A stretch of 64,000 nucleotides of DNA from Candidatus Pantoea floridensis. Lineage in GTDB: Bacteria; Pseudomonadota; Gammaproteobacteria; Enterobacterales; Enterobacteriaceae. The DNA is taken from the NCBI RefSeq assembly GCF_900215435.1, contig NZ_OCMY01000001.1:620001-684000 (forward strand), in the 5' to 3' direction. The position numbers were made by a program, and so were the translations under genes. Of the stretch, positions 10,721-21,629 are shown in pieces. Under the pieces are notes generated by a model that was given only the letters and a program-made list of their open reading frames with translations, had not been told where the DNA came from and did not search any database. How positions within the stretch are numbered: position 1 is the stretch's first letter; each line of letters starts with the position of its first letter.

Positions 10721-11944
10721 TTAGACGTCGAGCAGCAGGCGAGCTGGATCTTCCAGCATCTCTTTTACCGCGACCAGATAGCCAACGGATTCACGACCAT
10801 CAATCAAACGGTGATCGTAAGAGAGCGCCAGATACATCATCGGCAAAATCACCACCTGACCATTGACCGCCATTGGGCGCTCTTTGATGGCGTGCATGCC
10901 CAGAATGGCGCTCTGCGGAGGGTTAATGATTGGCGTGGACATCAGCGAACCAAACACACCACCGTTGGTGATGGTGAAGTTACCGCCGGTCAGCTCTTCA
11001 ACCGTCAGCTTGCCGTCACGGCCTTTCACTGCCAGCTCTTTAATCTTCTTCTCAATGTCGGCCATGCTCAGCGCATCAACATCTTTCAGCACTGGCGTTA
11101 CCAAGCCACGCGGGGTAGAAACCGCAATGCTCACATCGAAATAGTTGTGGTAAACCACATCTTCGCCATCAATAGACGCGTTGACTTCCGGGAAGCGTTT
11201 CAGCGCTTCAACCACCGCCTTGATGTAGAAGGACATGAAGCCCAGACGCACGCCGTGACGTTTTTCAAACGCATCACCGTACTGCTTACGCAGATCCATG
11301 ATTGGCTTCATGTTGATTTCGTTGAAAGTAGTCAACATAGCGGTGCTGTTTTTCGCTTCCAGCAGACGCTCGGCCACACGCTTACGCAGACGCGTCATCG
11401 GCACGCGTTTTTCGCTGCGGTTAGCCACAGCAGCCTGCGGTGCCGCGGCAGCGGCTGGCGCTGATGCAGCTTTGCCGCCGTCGGCTTTCTTCGCCAGATG
11501 TTTTTCCACATCTTCACGCGTCAGACGGCCGCCAACGCCCGTGCCTTTGATCTGGCTGGCATCAAGGTTGTTTTCAGCAATCAGACGGCGTACCGCTGGG
11601 CTGAGCGCATCGTTGCTCTCTTCTTCCAGCGAAGCAGTCTGGCGCTGAGCCGGAGTAGACTCGTTGCTTTCTGCTTTTGCCGCTGTCTCTTTCCCGCCGC
11701 TGTTGCCCTCTTTCAGGCGACCCAGAATCTGGCGCGAAGTCACGGTAGCCCCTTCCTCTTCCAGCACGGCTTCCAGAATGCCGTCCGCTGAAGCAGGCAC
11801 TTCCAGCACCACTTTGTCGGTTTCAATTTCTACCAGTACTTCATCGCGGCTCACAGAGTCGCCAGGTTTTTTGTGCCAGGTTGCAACCGTTGCGTCCGCT
11901 ACGGATTCAGGCAAATCGGGAACGAGAATTTCTACGCTACTCAT
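10721..11944 (-). CDS. sucB: 2-oxoglutarate dehydrogenase E2, dihydrolipoyl succinyltransferase
   Basis: Core of the 2-oxoglutarate dehydrogenase complex; transfers the succinyl group from lipoate to CoA. 407 aa: a lipoyl domain (about 2-77) with the lipoylated Lys44 in [11 protein letters not shown]; an Ala/Glu-rich linker; a peripheral-subunit-binding domain (about 112-150, [14 protein letters not shown]); an Ala/Pro linker; and the catalytic domain with [11 protein letters not shown] near the C-terminus. Only 15 bp after sucA. Confidence 0.98.
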   Translation of the reverse strand: MSSVEILVPDLPESVADATVATWHKKPGDSVSRDEVLVEIETDKVVLEVPASADGILEAVLEEEGATVTSRQILGRLKEGNSGGKETAAKAESNESTPAQRQTASLEEESNDALSPAVRRLIAENNLDASQIKGTGVGGRLTREDVEKHLAKKADGGKAASAPAAAAAPQAAVANRSEKRVPMTRLRKRVAERLLEAKNSTAMLTTFNEINMKPIMDLRKQYGDAFEKRHGVRLGFMSFYIKAVVEALKRFPEVNASIDGEDVVYHNYFDVSIAVSTPRGLVTPVLKDVDALSMADIEKKIKELAVKGRDGKLTVEELTGGNFTITNGGVFGSLMSTPIINPPQSAILGMHAIKERPMAVNGQVVILPMMYLALSYDHRLIDGRESVGYLVAVKEMLEDPARLLLDV

Positions 11945-11959
11945 TTTCTTTCCTTTTTA

Positions 11960-14767
11960 TTAACCAAGGTTCAGCGCGTCATTAACCAAGTCTTGCTGCT
12001 GTTTTTGATGTACGGACATGTAGCCCACGGCCGGTGAAGCAGAAGCCGGACGGCCTGCATAACGCAGTGACGCACCAAATGGAACCACTTCGCGGAAATG
12101 ATGCTGACTGCAATACCATGCGCCCTGATTCAGCGGCTCTTCCTGACACCACACGAAATCCTGCACATGAGCATAGTTTTTCAATACGTCCTGCACGACT
12201 TTGTGCGGGAACGGATAGAGCTGTTCGATACGTACGATGGCCACGTCGGTCTGCTCGTTCTTACGGCGCTGCTCCAGCAGATCGTAATAAACTTTGCCCG
12301 AACACAGCACCACACGCTTAACCTGCTGCGGATCCAAATCGTCGATCTCACCGATCGCTGGCTGGAAGCTGCCGGTCGCTAACTCTTCCAGCGTGGAAAT
12401 TGCCAGCGGATGACGCAGCAGAGATTTCGGCGACATCACGATCAGCGGACGGCGCATACCGCGCAACGCCTGACGACGCAGCATGTGGTAAACCTGCGCT
12501 GGCGTTGAAGGCACGCACACCTGCATGTTCTGCTCAGCACAGAGTTGCAGATAACGCTCCAGACGCGCCGAGGAGTGCTCAGGGCCCTGACCTTCATAGC
12601 CGTGTGGCAGCAACATCACCAGGCCACACATCCGGCCCCATTTCTGCTCGCCGGAGCTGATGAACTGATCGATGACCACCTGTGCACCATTGGCGAAGTC
12701 GCCGAACTGCGCTTCCCAAATGGTCAGCACGCGCGGCTCGGCAGTGGCGTAACCGTATTCGAAGGCCAGTACCGCTTCTTCAGACAGCACGGAATCCCAC
12801 ACTTTAAACTGACCCTGACCGTTATGGACATGGTGCAGCGGCGTGTAGGTTGAGCCGTTAGTCTGATTGTGAATCACCGCATGACGATGGAAGAAGGTGC
12901 CGCGACCCGTATCTTCACCGGACAAACGCACCGGAATGCCTTCGTCAACCAGCGTGGCGTAGGCGAGGTTTTCTGCACCGCCCCAGTCGAACGCTTTGTT
13001 GCCTTCGGCCATCTCTTTACGATCGTTGTAAATCTTGGCGACGCGTGACTGCACTTCTACCGATTCCGGTACGCTGCTGATGCGGCGTGCCAGCTCCTGC
13101 AGGCGTTTCAGGTCCACCGTTGCTGGGTAGCTCTCATCCCACTCGTGGTTGAGATACGGCGACCAGGTGAAGGAATGCAGGCTCATCGGACGCCATTCTG
13201 GCACCACGCATTCGCCTTCATCCAGCGCATCGCGGTAGAGATTCACCATTTCGGTGGCATCTTCGCTGGTCGCTACGCCTTCGCTTTCCAGCTGGTCGGC
13301 ATAGAGTTTACGCGGCGTTGGATGCTTTTTGATTTTCTGGTACATCAACGGCTGAGTGGCACTTGGCTCATCGGCTTCGTTGTGGCCGTGACGGCGATAG
13401 CACACCAGATCGATGAAGACATCGCGTTTGAAGGTGTTGCGATAATCCAGCGCCAGGCGAGTGACAAACGCCACCGCTTCTGGATCGTCCGCATTGACGT
13501 GGAAAATCGGTGCCAGCACCATCTTGCCGATGTCAGTACAGTACGGCGTAGAGCGCGCATCTTTCGGGTTGGAGGTGGTAAAACCAACCTGGTTGTTGAT
13601 GACGATGCGAACGGTACCGCCCACTTCGTAACCACGCGCCTGCGACATGTTCAGGGTTTCCTGCACCACGCCCTGGCCGATAACCGCAGCATCACCGTGA
13701 ATGGTGATAGGCAGAACTTTATTGCTGCTTGGTTCAGCCAGACGATCCAAACGCGCACGCACCGAACCCATGACGACCGGGCTAACGATTTCCAGATGCG
13801 ACGGGTTGAACGCCAGTGCCAGATGCACCAGGCCGCCTTCGGTTTCCACGTCAGACGAGAAGCCCATGTGGTATTTCACGTCGCCGGTGCCGAGATGTTC
13901 TTTGTGCTTGCCGGAGAATTCGTCGAACAGATCCTGCGGTTTTTTACCCAGGACGTTAATCAGCACGTTCAGACGACCGCGGTGCGCCATACCCAGCACC
14001 ACTTCGCGCGTACCGCTCTTACCTGCGTGACGAATCATCTCACGCAGCATCGGTACCAGCGCATCGCCACCTTCCAGCGAGAAGCGTTTTGCACCCGGGA
14101 ATTTGGCACCCAGATATTTTTCCAGGCCTTCTGCCGCGGTCAGCTCTTTCAGGAAACCTTTTTTCTCGTCGCTGCTGAAAGACGCATGGCCCACCACCGA
14201 TTCCAAACGCTGCTGAATCCAGCGCTTCTCATCGGTGTTGTTAATGTGCATGTACTCTGCACCAATCGAGCCACAATAAGTCTGCTGCAGCGCCGCGAAC
14301 AGATCGGCCAGCTTCATGGTTTCTTTGCCGATAGCAAAAGAACCTACGTTAAAGCTTTCCTGAAAATCGGCGTCGGTCAGATCGTGATAAGCCGGATCGA
14401 GATCCGCTACGGTTTCCTGCTTCCACAGGCCAAGAGGATCGAGGTTTGCATGCTGATGGCCGCGGAAGCGGAACGCATTAATCAGCTGCAGCACTTTAAC
14501 CTGTTTAGAATTGGTCGCCGGATCGGTCACGGTTGACGTGTAACGCGTAGCGTCTTTTGCCAGGCGGCGGAAGTAATCACGCGTGGTGGAGTGAAATTGC
14601 TCAGGTTTCACGCCAGTGCCCGGCAGCTGCTGGAACAGCTCGCGCCACATGTCATCAACTGAGTCAGGATCGGTCAGGAAATCCTCATAGAGTTGCTCTA
14701 TGTAAGATTGGTTCGCGCCGGCCAGCCAGGAGGAGTCCAGCCAGGGTTTCATCGCGCTGTTCTGCAT
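11960..14767 (-). CDS. sucA: 2-oxoglutarate dehydrogenase E1 component
   Basis: Thiamine-diphosphate-dependent decarboxylase that commits 2-oxoglutarate to succinyl-CoA. 935 aa (E. coli 933). The N-terminal region MQNSAMKPWLDSSWLAGANQ is the E2-binding part. The ThDP/Mg site includes GDAAVIGQGVVQETLNM and VINNQVGFTTS, and the ACR-type active site VLGMAHRGRLNVL is intact. Lies 205 bp after sdhB, and that gap holds two strong inverted repeats. Confidence 0.98.
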   Translation of the reverse strand: MQNSAMKPWLDSSWLAGANQSYIEQLYEDFLTDPDSVDDMWRELFQQLPGTGVKPEQFHSTTRDYFRRLAKDATRYTSTVTDPATNSKQVKVLQLINAFRFRGHQHANLDPLGLWKQETVADLDPAYHDLTDADFQESFNVGSFAIGKETMKLADLFAALQQTYCGSIGAEYMHINNTDEKRWIQQRLESVVGHASFSSDEKKGFLKELTAAEGLEKYLGAKFPGAKRFSLEGGDALVPMLREMIRHAGKSGTREVVLGMAHRGRLNVLINVLGKKPQDLFDEFSGKHKEHLGTGDVKYHMGFSSDVETEGGLVHLALAFNPSHLEIVSPVVMGSVRARLDRLAEPSSNKVLPITIHGDAAVIGQGVVQETLNMSQARGYEVGGTVRIVINNQVGFTTSNPKDARSTPYCTDIGKMVLAPIFHVNADDPEAVAFVTRLALDYRNTFKRDVFIDLVCYRRHGHNEADEPSATQPLMYQKIKKHPTPRKLYADQLESEGVATSEDATEMVNLYRDALDEGECVVPEWRPMSLHSFTWSPYLNHEWDESYPATVDLKRLQELARRISSVPESVEVQSRVAKIYNDRKEMAEGNKAFDWGGAENLAYATLVDEGIPVRLSGEDTGRGTFFHRHAVIHNQTNGSTYTPLHHVHNGQGQFKVWDSVLSEEAVLAFEYGYATAEPRVLTIWEAQFGDFANGAQVVIDQFISSGEQKWGRMCGLVMLLPHGYEGQGPEHSSARLERYLQLCAEQNMQVCVPSTPAQVYHMLRRQALRGMRRPLIVMSPKSLLRHPLAISTLEELATGSFQPAIGEIDDLDPQQVKRVVLCSGKVYYDLLEQRRKNEQTDVAIVRIEQLYPFPHKVVQDVLKNYAHVQDFVWCQEEPLNQGAWYCSQHHFREVVPFGASLRYAGRPASASPAVGYMSVHQKQQQDLVNDALNLG

Positions 14768-14893
14768 TGTGATCCCTTAAGCATTAATCTGCTTTTTATG
14801 AGGTTTCATTTGTTACCGCTTACGCGGCTTGCCGTAGTGAGTTCAGCGATACGAACCTGTGCGCTACCGGCGCCTGGCTCGTAAGGGAACCTT

Positions 14894-14921
14894 TATAAGC
14901 GTGGTCAGTACCGCGCTTATA
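14894..14921 (-). repeat. Imperfect palindrome in the sdhB-sucA gap
   Basis: TATAAGCG and CGCTTATA arms continue inward as GGT/ACC past one mismatch, giving 12-bp arms around a 4-base loop. In RNA this would be a long hairpin in the sucA leader. There is no T-run, so it is not a classical terminator. Confidence 0.7.
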
Positions 14922-14937
14922 GAGGCTTCCGTAAACA

Positions 14938-14959
14938 TCCGGGAACCTCAGTTCCCGGA
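14938..14959 (-). repeat. Perfect 9-bp hairpin after sdhB
   Basis: TCCGGGAAC-CTCA-GTTCCCGGA is a perfect 9-bp inverted repeat with a 4-base loop, starting 14 bp after the sdhB stop. It is not followed by a T-run on either strand. It probably protects the sdh 3' end or helps to set the sdh/suc expression ratio. Confidence 0.75.
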
Positions 14960-14972
14960 CAGTGACTTACTG

Positions 14973-15689
14973 TTACGCCCCGCGTTGCAGCAGCATCGAC
15001 TTAATATGGCCGATAGCGCGCGTTGGGTTTAGGCCTTTCGGGCACACGCTCACACAGTTCATGATGCTGTGACAGCGGAAAACACTGAAAGCATCGTTTA
15101 GATTGTCGAGACGCGCATTGGTTTCCGTGTCGCGGCTGTCAATCAGGAAACGGTAAGCGGCCAACAGGCCAGCCGGACCGATGAACTTGTCTGGGTTCCA
15201 CCAGAACGACGGGCACGAAGTGGAGCAGCAGGCGCAGAGAATACACTCGTACAATCCATCCAGATGCTCACGCTCGGCCGGGCTCTGTAAATGCTCGCGC
15301 GCCGGTGGATTTTCCCCATTATTCAATAGGAAAGGCTTAATCTTCTCATACTGTGCGTAGAATTGTCCCATGTCTACCACGAGGTCGCGGATCACCGGCA
15401 AACCTGGCAATGGACGGATGACAATTTTCTTCGAACCGTTGCCGAGTGCAGAAATCGGTGTGATGCACGCCAGGCCATTTTTACCGTTCATGTTCAGACC
15501 ATCTGAACCGCACACGCCTTCACGGCATGAGCGACGGAAAGCCAGCGTCGGATCTTTCTCTTTCAGACGGATCAGCGCATCCAGCAACATCATGTCGCGA
15601 CCATCTTCCGATTCCAGCGTGTACTCTTGCATACGCGGCTTGGCATCGACTTCCGGGTTATAACGATAGATTGAAAATTCGAGTCTCAT
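14973..15689 (-). CDS. sdhB: Succinate dehydrogenase iron-sulfur subunit
   Basis: Carries electrons from the SdhA flavin to ubiquinone through [2Fe-2S], [4Fe-4S] and [3Fe-4S] clusters. 238 aa (E. coli 238). The [2Fe-2S] ligands are in SCREGVCGSDGLNMNG and GLAC (about residues 55-75); CILCACCSTSCP and CHSIMNCVSVCPKG supply the other clusters. 14 bp after sdhA. Confidence 0.98.
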   Translation of the reverse strand: MRLEFSIYRYNPEVDAKPRMQEYTLESEDGRDMMLLDALIRLKEKDPTLAFRRSCREGVCGSDGLNMNGKNGLACITPISALGNGSKKIVIRPLPGLPVIRDLVVDMGQFYAQYEKIKPFLLNNGENPPAREHLQSPAEREHLDGLYECILCACCSTSCPSFWWNPDKFIGPAGLLAAYRFLIDSRDTETNARLDNLNDAFSVFRCHSIMNCVSVCPKGLNPTRAIGHIKSMLLQRGA

Positions 15690-15703
15690 GATGATCTCCG
15701 CAA

Positions 15704-17470
15704 TTAGTAAGTACGCGCTTTCGGCGGGAAGGCCGCACGCAGTTTCGGTTGCATGTTCACCTCACGGCGCGTCATGCTTTCCGTCTGCGGAACATAGAGA
15801 CTGTGGCACAGCCAGTTTTCATCATCGCGCTCCGGATAGTCGAAGCGGCTGTGCGCACCACGGCTTTCGGTACGGAAGTTGGCGGCAACAGCTGTGGCGT
15901 AAGCGGTTTCCATCAGGTTATCCAGCTCAAGGCACTCGATACGCTGAGTATTGAAATCGGGCGAACGATCATCAAGGCGCGCCGATTTCAGGCGCTCACG
16001 AATCACTTTCAGCTCTTCCAGACCTTCACGCATCGCATCACCTTCGCGGAATACCGAGAAGTTGTTCTGCATGCAGCGCTGCAGCGCTTTACGGATTTCG
16101 ACCGGGTCTTCACCGGTAGTGTTGTTTTCCCAGCGGTTAAAGCGCGCCATCGCTTCATCAATATTTTCTTGCGTGGCCTCGCGCAGCTCGCCCTGCTCTT
16201 CAATGCACTCAAGCAGATGCACACCGGCTGCGCGGCCGAACACCACCAGATCGAGCAGCGAGTTACCGCCAAGACGGTTAGCGCCGTGTACCGATACGCA
16301 GGCAATTTCGCCGACGGCAAACAGACCCGGAATCACCACATCTTCGCCCTGCTCATTCACGCGCAGCGCCTGACCGGTTACTTTGGTCGGCACGCCGCCC
16401 ATCATATAGTGGCAAGTTGGGATGACGGGGATCGGTTCTTTAATGGGATCAACGTGGGCAAAGGTACGCGACAGCTCAAGAATACCCGGCAGACGCGACT
16501 CCAGCACTTCAGCACCAAGATGATCGAGTTTCAGTTTGATGTGCGGGCCCCATGGGCCGTCGCAACCACGACCTTCACGAATTTCCACCATCATTGAACG
16601 TGCAACGACATCACGACCCGCCAAATCTTTGGCGTTCGGTGCATAACGCTCCATGAAGCGTTCACCGTGCTTGTTCAGCAGGTAACCGCCTTCACCACGG
16701 CACCCTTCGGTGACCAGCACGCCCGCGCCAGCAATGCCGGTTGGGTGGAACTGCCACATTTCCATATCCTGCACCGGAACGCCTGCGCGCAGCGCCATAC
16801 CGACACCGTCACCGGTGTTGATGTGTGCGTTGGTGGTGGATTGATAAATACGTCCCGCACCGCCCGTGGCCAGAATGGTGGCTTTGGCTTTGAAGTAGAC
16901 GGTTTCACCGGTTTCCATGCAGATAGCGGTACAGCCGACAATCGCACCGTCTTCGTTTTTCACCAGATCCAGCGCATACCATTCGGAGAAGATGGTGGTT
17001 TTGTTCTTCAGGTTCTGCTGATACAGCGTATGCAGTAAGGCGTGGCCAGTACGGTCGGCAGCCGCAGCGGTACGCGCTGCCTGCTCACCGCCAAAGTTTT
17101 TCGACTGGCCACCAAACGGACGCTGATACACGCGGCCGTCATCAAGACGAGAGAATGGTAAACCCATATGTTCCAGCTCCAGAATCGCTTCTGGACCAAC
17201 ATGACACATATATTCGATCGCGTCCTGGTCACCGATATAGTCGGAACCTTTGACGGTGTCATACATGTGCCATTCCCAGTTATCTTCATGGGTATTGCCC
17301 AGCGCAACGGTAATACCGCCCTGCGCCGATACGGTATGGGAACGGGTTGGGAAAACTTTGGATAACAGGGCACAAGTCTGGCCCGATTGGGAGATTTGCA
17401 GAGCGGCACGCATTCCTGCCCCACCCGCGCCGATCACCACGGCATCAAATTCTCTGACTGGCAAACTCAT
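15704..17470 (-). CDS. sdhA: Succinate dehydrogenase flavoprotein subunit
   Basis: Oxidises succinate to fumarate with covalently bound FAD (complex II, cytoplasmic face of the inner membrane). 588 aa (E. coli 588). [12 protein letters not shown] dinucleotide-binding motif sits at residues 14-24, and His45 in [10 protein letters not shown] is the covalent FAD attachment site. The substrate-binding HPTG and the [13 protein letters not shown] motif are present. It starts directly after the sdhD stop codon. Confidence 0.98.
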   Translation of the reverse strand: MSLPVREFDAVVIGAGGAGMRAALQISQSGQTCALLSKVFPTRSHTVSAQGGITVALGNTHEDNWEWHMYDTVKGSDYIGDQDAIEYMCHVGPEAILELEHMGLPFSRLDDGRVYQRPFGGQSKNFGGEQAARTAAAADRTGHALLHTLYQQNLKNKTTIFSEWYALDLVKNEDGAIVGCTAICMETGETVYFKAKATILATGGAGRIYQSTTNAHINTGDGVGMALRAGVPVQDMEMWQFHPTGIAGAGVLVTEGCRGEGGYLLNKHGERFMERYAPNAKDLAGRDVVARSMMVEIREGRGCDGPWGPHIKLKLDHLGAEVLESRLPGILELSRTFAHVDPIKEPIPVIPTCHYMMGGVPTKVTGQALRVNEQGEDVVIPGLFAVGEIACVSVHGANRLGGNSLLDLVVFGRAAGVHLLECIEEQGELREATQENIDEAMARFNRWENNTTGEDPVEIRKALQRCMQNNFSVFREGDAMREGLEELKVIRERLKSARLDDRSPDFNTQRIECLELDNLMETAYATAVAANFRTESRGAHSRFDYPERDDENWLCHSLYVPQTESMTRREVNMQPKLRAAFPPKARTY

Positions 17471-17818
17471 TTACACACCCCACACTACAACGGTTCCATA
17501 AATCGCGTATGACAACAGCGCAACCACAATCACAAACTGCAGCAGCAAACGGGTTGCTACTGGTTTCACGTAGTCAGTCAGCACCTGCCACATCCCAATC
17601 CAGCCGTGGATCAGAATCGAGAACAGCGTCAACATGGTGAACACTTTGGTGAAGGCAGAAGAGAAGAAGCCATGCCAGACGTCATACGTCAGCGTGCCTG
17701 TCATCACGACAAAACCGAGGATGTAGAGAATGTAGAGCGTAATTAAGATTGCAGCAGCACGCAGTAACAGCCAGTCATGAATACCGTTGCGTCCTAATGC
17801 AGAAGCATTGCTTACCAT
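17471..17818 (-). CDS. sdhD: Succinate dehydrogenase membrane anchor SdhD
   Basis: Integral membrane subunit that, with SdhC, binds haem b and the ubiquinone site. 115 aa (E. coli 115) with three transmembrane helices (about 16-38, 58-78, 88-112). The conserved [13 protein letters not shown] segment and the haem-ligand histidine in FSILIHGW are visible. Overlaps sdhC by seven bases. In E. coli the sdhD start region is the RyhB target. Confidence 0.96.
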   Translation of the reverse strand: MVSNASALGRNGIHDWLLLRAAAILITLYILYILGFVVMTGTLTYDVWHGFFSSAFTKVFTMLTLFSILIHGWIGMWQVLTDYVKPVATRLLLQFVIVVALLSYAIYGTVVVWGV

Positions 17819-18201
17819 ACGAGGACTCCAGCCAAAATTGAGAGCACGACAGTGATAACAAAAGCCGCTTGCGCGGAACGGGTTCCCACCTGCAGGGTTT
17901 CTGCCGTCACACCAAAATCAGCCAACATATGACGAATACCGCTCACGGCGTGATACGCCAGCGCAGTTAAAATGCCCCACATGATGAATTTGGCGAAGAA
18001 GCTATCCATGATGGATGCCGCTTGCAGGAAACCTTCTGGAGAGGAGAGAGAGAGACCCAGTAACCAGAGCAGAATTCCGAGAGCGACAAAGGTGATCACG
18101 CCGGAGACGCGGTGGAGAATGGACGATATTGCAGTAACGGGAAACCGGATCGTCGAGAGATCCAAGTTAACAGGTCTTTGTTTTTTCACGGTTTTGCCCA
18201 C
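17812..18201 (-). CDS. sdhC: Succinate dehydrogenase cytochrome b556 subunit SdhC
   Basis: Membrane subunit of complex II that binds haem b and quinone. I chose the GTG at 18201 (129 aa, [14 protein letters not shown], the usual length); the open frame continues to an ATG at 18252, but those 17 residues are not conserved. Three membrane helices; the haem ligand histidine is in the [10 protein letters not shown] region (about residue 84) and the quinone-site motif SILHRVSGV is intact. First gene of sdhCDAB-sucABCD. Confidence 0.93.
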   Translation of the reverse strand: MGKTVKKQRPVNLDLSTIRFPVTAISSILHRVSGVITFVALGILLWLLGLSLSSPEGFLQAASIMDSFFAKFIMWGILTALAYHAVSGIRHMLADFGVTAETLQVGTRSAQAAFVITVVLSILAGVLVW

Positions 18202-18363
18202 ACAGCTCTTTTTTATTTTGCTTCCTCCGGTCCTGAGTTGCATCAGAGACACAGCGTGTGTTCAGACTGCAACCGCCACCAAAATAGCAACATCCAGTGT
18301 TAAATAAAGCGGGTAAAACGCTGGGTGGCTCCTGGTGTCAGGGTGTTCCGGAGACCTGGCCGC

Positions 18364-18392
18364 AGTATAGGAGGATCACATTCTGATTACAA
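18364..18392 (-). promoter_or_regulatory. Candidate sdhC promoter
   Basis: Minus strand: -35 TTGTAA (18387-18392), 17-bp spacer, -10 TATACT (18364-18369). This would give an sdhC leader of about 155 nt. Motif quality is good, and no other sigma-70 match in the region is as close to consensus. Confidence 0.6.
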
Positions 18393-18429
18393 TTCCCCTA
18401 CAATCTCTTTGGTCACATTTAGGCTGAAC

Positions 18430-18445
18430 AGTGATCATCCTCACG
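18430..18445. promoter_or_regulatory. CRP-like site between sdhC and gltA
   Basis: AGTGA-TCATCC-TCACG keeps the GTGA-N6-TCAC core of the CRP consensus with both outer bases changed. It is centred about 45-50 bp upstream of the -35 of the proposed sdhC promoter. Both operons respond to CRP in E. coli. Confidence 0.35.
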
Positions 18446-18839
18446 AATTTCACAATTCATACATTTTTAATTATCTGATTTGACAAAAGATCAACATTTC
18501 AGTTACAAACAATCGCATTAAAGCCCTATGATGCACAAAAGTTATGGGGATACACTTTCCCCTAAGCTCAAGTTATGTAACATTGCCACTACAAGCAATG
18601 CAAAGCATCAGGTTATTGGTTACCAAGAAGTTATGTCGTGACAGGATCTTTAACATCCGCGATGTGCAGCATGTCATGCCCCGACGCCACCGAATGGCCC
18701 AAATTCAGCGTTCACACTGTAACCCTGCACGACAAACGTTACCGCAGAGTGATGCTGTGAAGATTGTGGTTTTATGCAATATGAAGGCTATTCTGGTGTC
18801 TAAGATCCTTACCTACTAAGGCGCTATGGAGACGAAATA

Positions 18840-20123
18840 ATGACAGATAAAAAAGTGACGCTAACCCTACAAGATAATACTTCTGTTGAACTGGATGTGA
18901 TGCAAGGCACGCTGGGACAAGATGTTGTTGATGTCCGCGCCCTTGGCTCACAAGGCCTGTTCACCTTCGATCCCGGCTTCACCTCTACGGCGTCATGCGA
19001 ATCCAAAATCACTTTCATTGATGGTGATGAAGGCATTCTGTTACACCGCGGTTTCCCAATTGACCAACTGGCAACCCACTCTAATTACCTTGAAGTGTGT
19101 TACATCTTGCTGAATGGCGAAGCCCCGACCCAGGCTCAGTTCGAAGAATTCCGCACCATCGTTACCCGCCACACCATGATCCACGAGCAAATCACCCGAC
19201 TGTTCCACGGCTTCCGCCGCGATTCACATCCAATGGCGGTGATGTGTGGGGTGACTGGCGCGCTGGCCGCGTTTTATCACGACTCTTTAGACGTCAACAT
19301 TGAGCGTCACCGTGAAATCGCCGCCTTCCGCCTGCTATCGAAAATGCCGACCATGGCAGCGATGTGCTACAAATACTCCATCGGCCAGCCGTTTGTGTAT
19401 CCACGCAACGACCTCTCTTATGCCGGTAACTTCCTGCACATGATGTTCGCCACGCCGTGCGAAGAGTACAAAGTTAACCCGGTGCTGGAACGCGCCATGG
19501 ACCGTATTCTGATTCTGCACGCCGACCATGAGCAGAATGCATCAACTTCAACCGTGCGTACCGCAGGCTCTTCCGGCGCGAACCCGTTTGCCTGTATCGC
19601 CGCAGGTATCGCTTCACTGTGGGGACCGGCACACGGCGGTGCCAACGAAGCGACACTGCGCATGCTGGAAGAGATCAGCACCGTTGAGCACATTCCAGAG
19701 TTTGTAAAACGTGCGAAAGACAAGAACGATTCGTTCCGTCTGATGGGCTTTGGCCACCGCGTTTATAAGAATTACGATCCGCGTGCCACCGTAATGCGCG
19801 ACACCTGTCACGAAGTGCTGAACGAGCTGGGGATGAAAGATGACCTGCTGGAAGTGGCGATGGAGCTGGAACATATTGCGCTGAACGACCCGTACTTCAT
19901 CGAGCGTAAACTCTATCCAAACGTCGATTTCTACTCAGGCATTATCCTGAAAGCGATGGGTATTCCGTCTTCCATGTTTACCGTCATCTTCGCCATGGCG
20001 CGCACCGTGGGCTGGATTGCACACTGGAAAGAGATGCACGACGAAGGCATGAAAATTGCCCGTCCGCGTCAGCTGTATACCGGTTACACCGAGCGTCCAT
20101 TTACCTCGGCGCTGGACAAATAA
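18840..20123 (+). CDS. gltA: Citrate synthase (type II, hexameric)
   Basis: Condenses oxaloacetate with acetyl-CoA to citrate, the entry step of the TCA cycle. 427 aa (E. coli 427), the hexameric NADH-inhibited Gram-negative form. The catalytic motif [15 protein letters not shown] and the earlier histidine segment [10 protein letters not shown] are intact. The ATG follows GGAGACGAAATA. A strong terminator follows immediately. Confidence 0.98.
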   Translation: MTDKKVTLTLQDNTSVELDVMQGTLGQDVVDVRALGSQGLFTFDPGFTSTASCESKITFIDGDEGILLHRGFPIDQLATHSNYLEVCYILLNGEAPTQAQFEEFRTIVTRHTMIHEQITRLFHGFRRDSHPMAVMCGVTGALAAFYHDSLDVNIERHREIAAFRLLSKMPTMAAMCYKYSIGQPFVYPRNDLSYAGNFLHMMFATPCEEYKVNPVLERAMDRILILHADHEQNASTSTVRTAGSSGANPFACIAAGIASLWGPAHGGANEATLRMLEEISTVEHIPEFVKRAKDKNDSFRLMGFGHRVYKNYDPRATVMRDTCHEVLNELGMKDDLLEVAMELEHIALNDPYFIERKLYPNVDFYSGIILKAMGIPSSMFTVIFAMARTVGWIAHWKEMHDEGMKIARPRQLYTGYTERPFTSALDK

Positions 20124-20126
20124 ACA

Positions 20127-20153
20127 AAAGGCGGCCACATGGCCGCCTTTTTT
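20127..20153 (+). terminator. Rho-independent terminator after gltA
   Basis: AAAGGCGGCC-ACAT-GGCCGCCTTT, a 10-bp perfect stem running into six T residues, 4 bp after the gltA stop. The opposite strand also has an A/T flank, so it may act weakly on nei transcripts. Confidence 0.93.
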
Positions 20154-20174
20154 ATTGTGCGCGAGATCGCACCG

Positions 20175-20963
20175 CTACACCTGGCATCCCGGACACCAAT
20201 AAAATGGCCGCGATGACAATACGCCCTTCTCAATCACCGCCCCGCAACGCCGACATTTTTTGCCTTGACGATGAAACACCTCAAAGCGAAACGCGGCATC
20301 TTCGTGATATTTCTTCATGCTGCCACGCATCTGATACGACAAACGCGGCACCGCCAGCATCGCTTCACTCAGCGCCGTGAGCTGCTGCTCACTTAAATCC
20401 TGCGCACGATGCGACGCCAGCAATCCAGCGTGCCACAAAATCTCCACGCGCAGATAATTGCCCAAGCCGGCGAGAAAAGCCTGATCGAGCAGCAGGCCGC
20501 TGAACTGACGACGTCGAAAGCGCGGCGATAACAGGCGCTCGCGCACGTCATCCACGGTTAAGCTGGCATCTAACACATCCGGTCCAACCCGTTGTAAAAA
20601 GGGATGTGCCGCTAAGGTATCAGCGTTGAGCAACTGAATGTCTGAGGCGCTGTACAGCAAAATGGTTTTATCGGCATTGGCGAGCCGCACGCGCAGCTGT
20701 CGCGTGGTATTCGGCTGCGTGCCGGTTGGCACCACGCGCCAGACGCCGTACAGCTGATTGTGACTGTAGAGTGTCAGGCCGTTTGAGAAGTGCGTTAGCA
20801 GCGCTTTGCCGCGCGTTTCAAAAGCGTTGACGGTGGCTCCCATCAGCGCCGGTTCGTAGGTTTTCAGCTCGGGAAAAGCAAACCACACATCGGTGAGTGG
20901 CTTGCCTTCCATTGCCTCTGCCAGCTGATCCGCCGCGCGGCGGATCTCCGGTCCCTCTGGCAT
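20175..20963 (-). CDS. nei: Endonuclease VIII (DNA glycosylase/AP lyase Nei)
   Basis: Base-excision repair enzyme that removes oxidised pyrimidines and cleaves the abasic site. 262 aa (E. coli 263). The catalytic N-terminus [12 protein letters not shown] supplies Pro2 and Glu3, the H2TH region is central ([20 protein letters not shown]), and the C-terminal zinc finger has CRRC and CPGC pairs. It starts 11 bp after pcp, so it is probably transcribed with the 5-oxoproline genes; E. coli also has nei directly after pxpA. Confidence 0.96.
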   Translation of the reverse strand: MPEGPEIRRAADQLAEAMEGKPLTDVWFAFPELKTYEPALMGATVNAFETRGKALLTHFSNGLTLYSHNQLYGVWRVVPTGTQPNTTRQLRVRLANADKTILLYSASDIQLLNADTLAAHPFLQRVGPDVLDASLTVDDVRERLLSPRFRRRQFSGLLLDQAFLAGLGNYLRVEILWHAGLLASHRAQDLSEQQLTALSEAMLAVPRLSYQMRGSMKKYHEDAAFRFEVFHRQGKKCRRCGAVIEKGVLSSRPFYWCPGCQV

Positions 20964-20974
20964 AACAACTCCTG

Positions 20975-21622
20975 TTAGTGGGTGGCGCCACCGACGACGC
21001 GGATATCATTTTCGGTACTCAAAACCACCTGCAGCGAGGTTTCCAGCGCCTTAATCACGCTGGCGGTTGCCATACTTGCCACACCAGGATGATGCACCGC
21101 TTGTTCCGGCATATACGGAATATGAATAAAACCGCCGCGCGCCTTACTGTTCGTGGTGTGAATCCAGTGCAGCAGGCTGTACATCACGTGATTACAGGTA
21201 AAGGTCCCGGCGGTTTGCGATACCGAAGCCGGCACCCCCACTTCACGCAAGGCCGCAACCATGGCTTTGATTGGCAGCGTGGAGAAATAGGCCGCCGGGC
21301 CATCCGCCACGATGGGTTGATCGATTGGCTGCTGCTGGTCGTTGTCCGGAATGCGTGCATCATCAACGTTAATCGCGACGCGTTCAACGGTAATGTCGGA
21401 TCGTCCCCCCGCCTGACCAACACAGAGCACGCGATCGGGCTGAATCTCTTCCAGCGCGCGCGTCAGCACTTCACCGCAGGTGGCAAACACCACCGGCAGC
21501 TGGCGCACCACAATGCGCGCACCAGCAATTTCTTTGCCATCAAAAGAGCGTACAGCCTCCCATGAAGGGTTAATGTTTTCACCGCCAAACGGCTCGAACG
21601 CCGTCATTAACACCGTTTTCAT
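20975..21622 (-). CDS. pcp: Pyroglutamyl peptidase I (pyrrolidone-carboxylate peptidase)
   Basis: Cytoplasmic cysteine peptidase (family C15) that removes N-terminal 5-oxoproline from peptides. 215 aa, the usual length. The catalytic triad is complete: Glu80 (ITVERVAIN), Cys143 ([10 protein letters not shown]) and His167 ([11 protein letters not shown]). Seven bases after the DUF979 gene and 11 before nei. Its product is the substrate of PxpABC encoded upstream in the same direction. E. coli K-12 lacks this gene. Confidence 0.96.
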   Translation of the reverse strand: MKTVLMTAFEPFGGENINPSWEAVRSFDGKEIAGARIVVRQLPVVFATCGEVLTRALEEIQPDRVLCVGQAGGRSDITVERVAINVDDARIPDNDQQQPIDQPIVADGPAAYFSTLPIKAMVAALREVGVPASVSQTAGTFTCNHVMYSLLHWIHTTNSKARGGFIHIPYMPEQAVHHPGVASMATASVIKALETSLQVVLSTENDIRVVGGATH

Positions 21623-21629
21623 TGTGACC

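Larger units (their letters stand above)
18202..18839. promoter_or_regulatory. sdhC-gltA divergent regulatory region
   Basis: About 640 bp separating the divergent citrate synthase and succinate dehydrogenase genes, as in E. coli. It holds the sdhC promoter (18364-18392) and a CRP-like site (18430-18445). Between about 18450 and 18560 it is AT-rich. I see no convincing gene; a 91-codon plus-strand frame at 18544 has no recognisable product. Confidence 0.7.

Noticed and set aside
13145..14536. 463-codon plus-strand open frame
   Set aside because: Lies wholly inside sucA on the other strand; created by codon bias, no recognisable domain.
15749..16597. 282-codon plus-strand open frame
   Set aside because: Antisense to sdhA; no domain and no start signal.
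18544..18819. 91-codon plus-strand frame before gltA
   Set aside because: Sits in the sdhC-gltA control region, lacks a ribosome-binding site and any known family.
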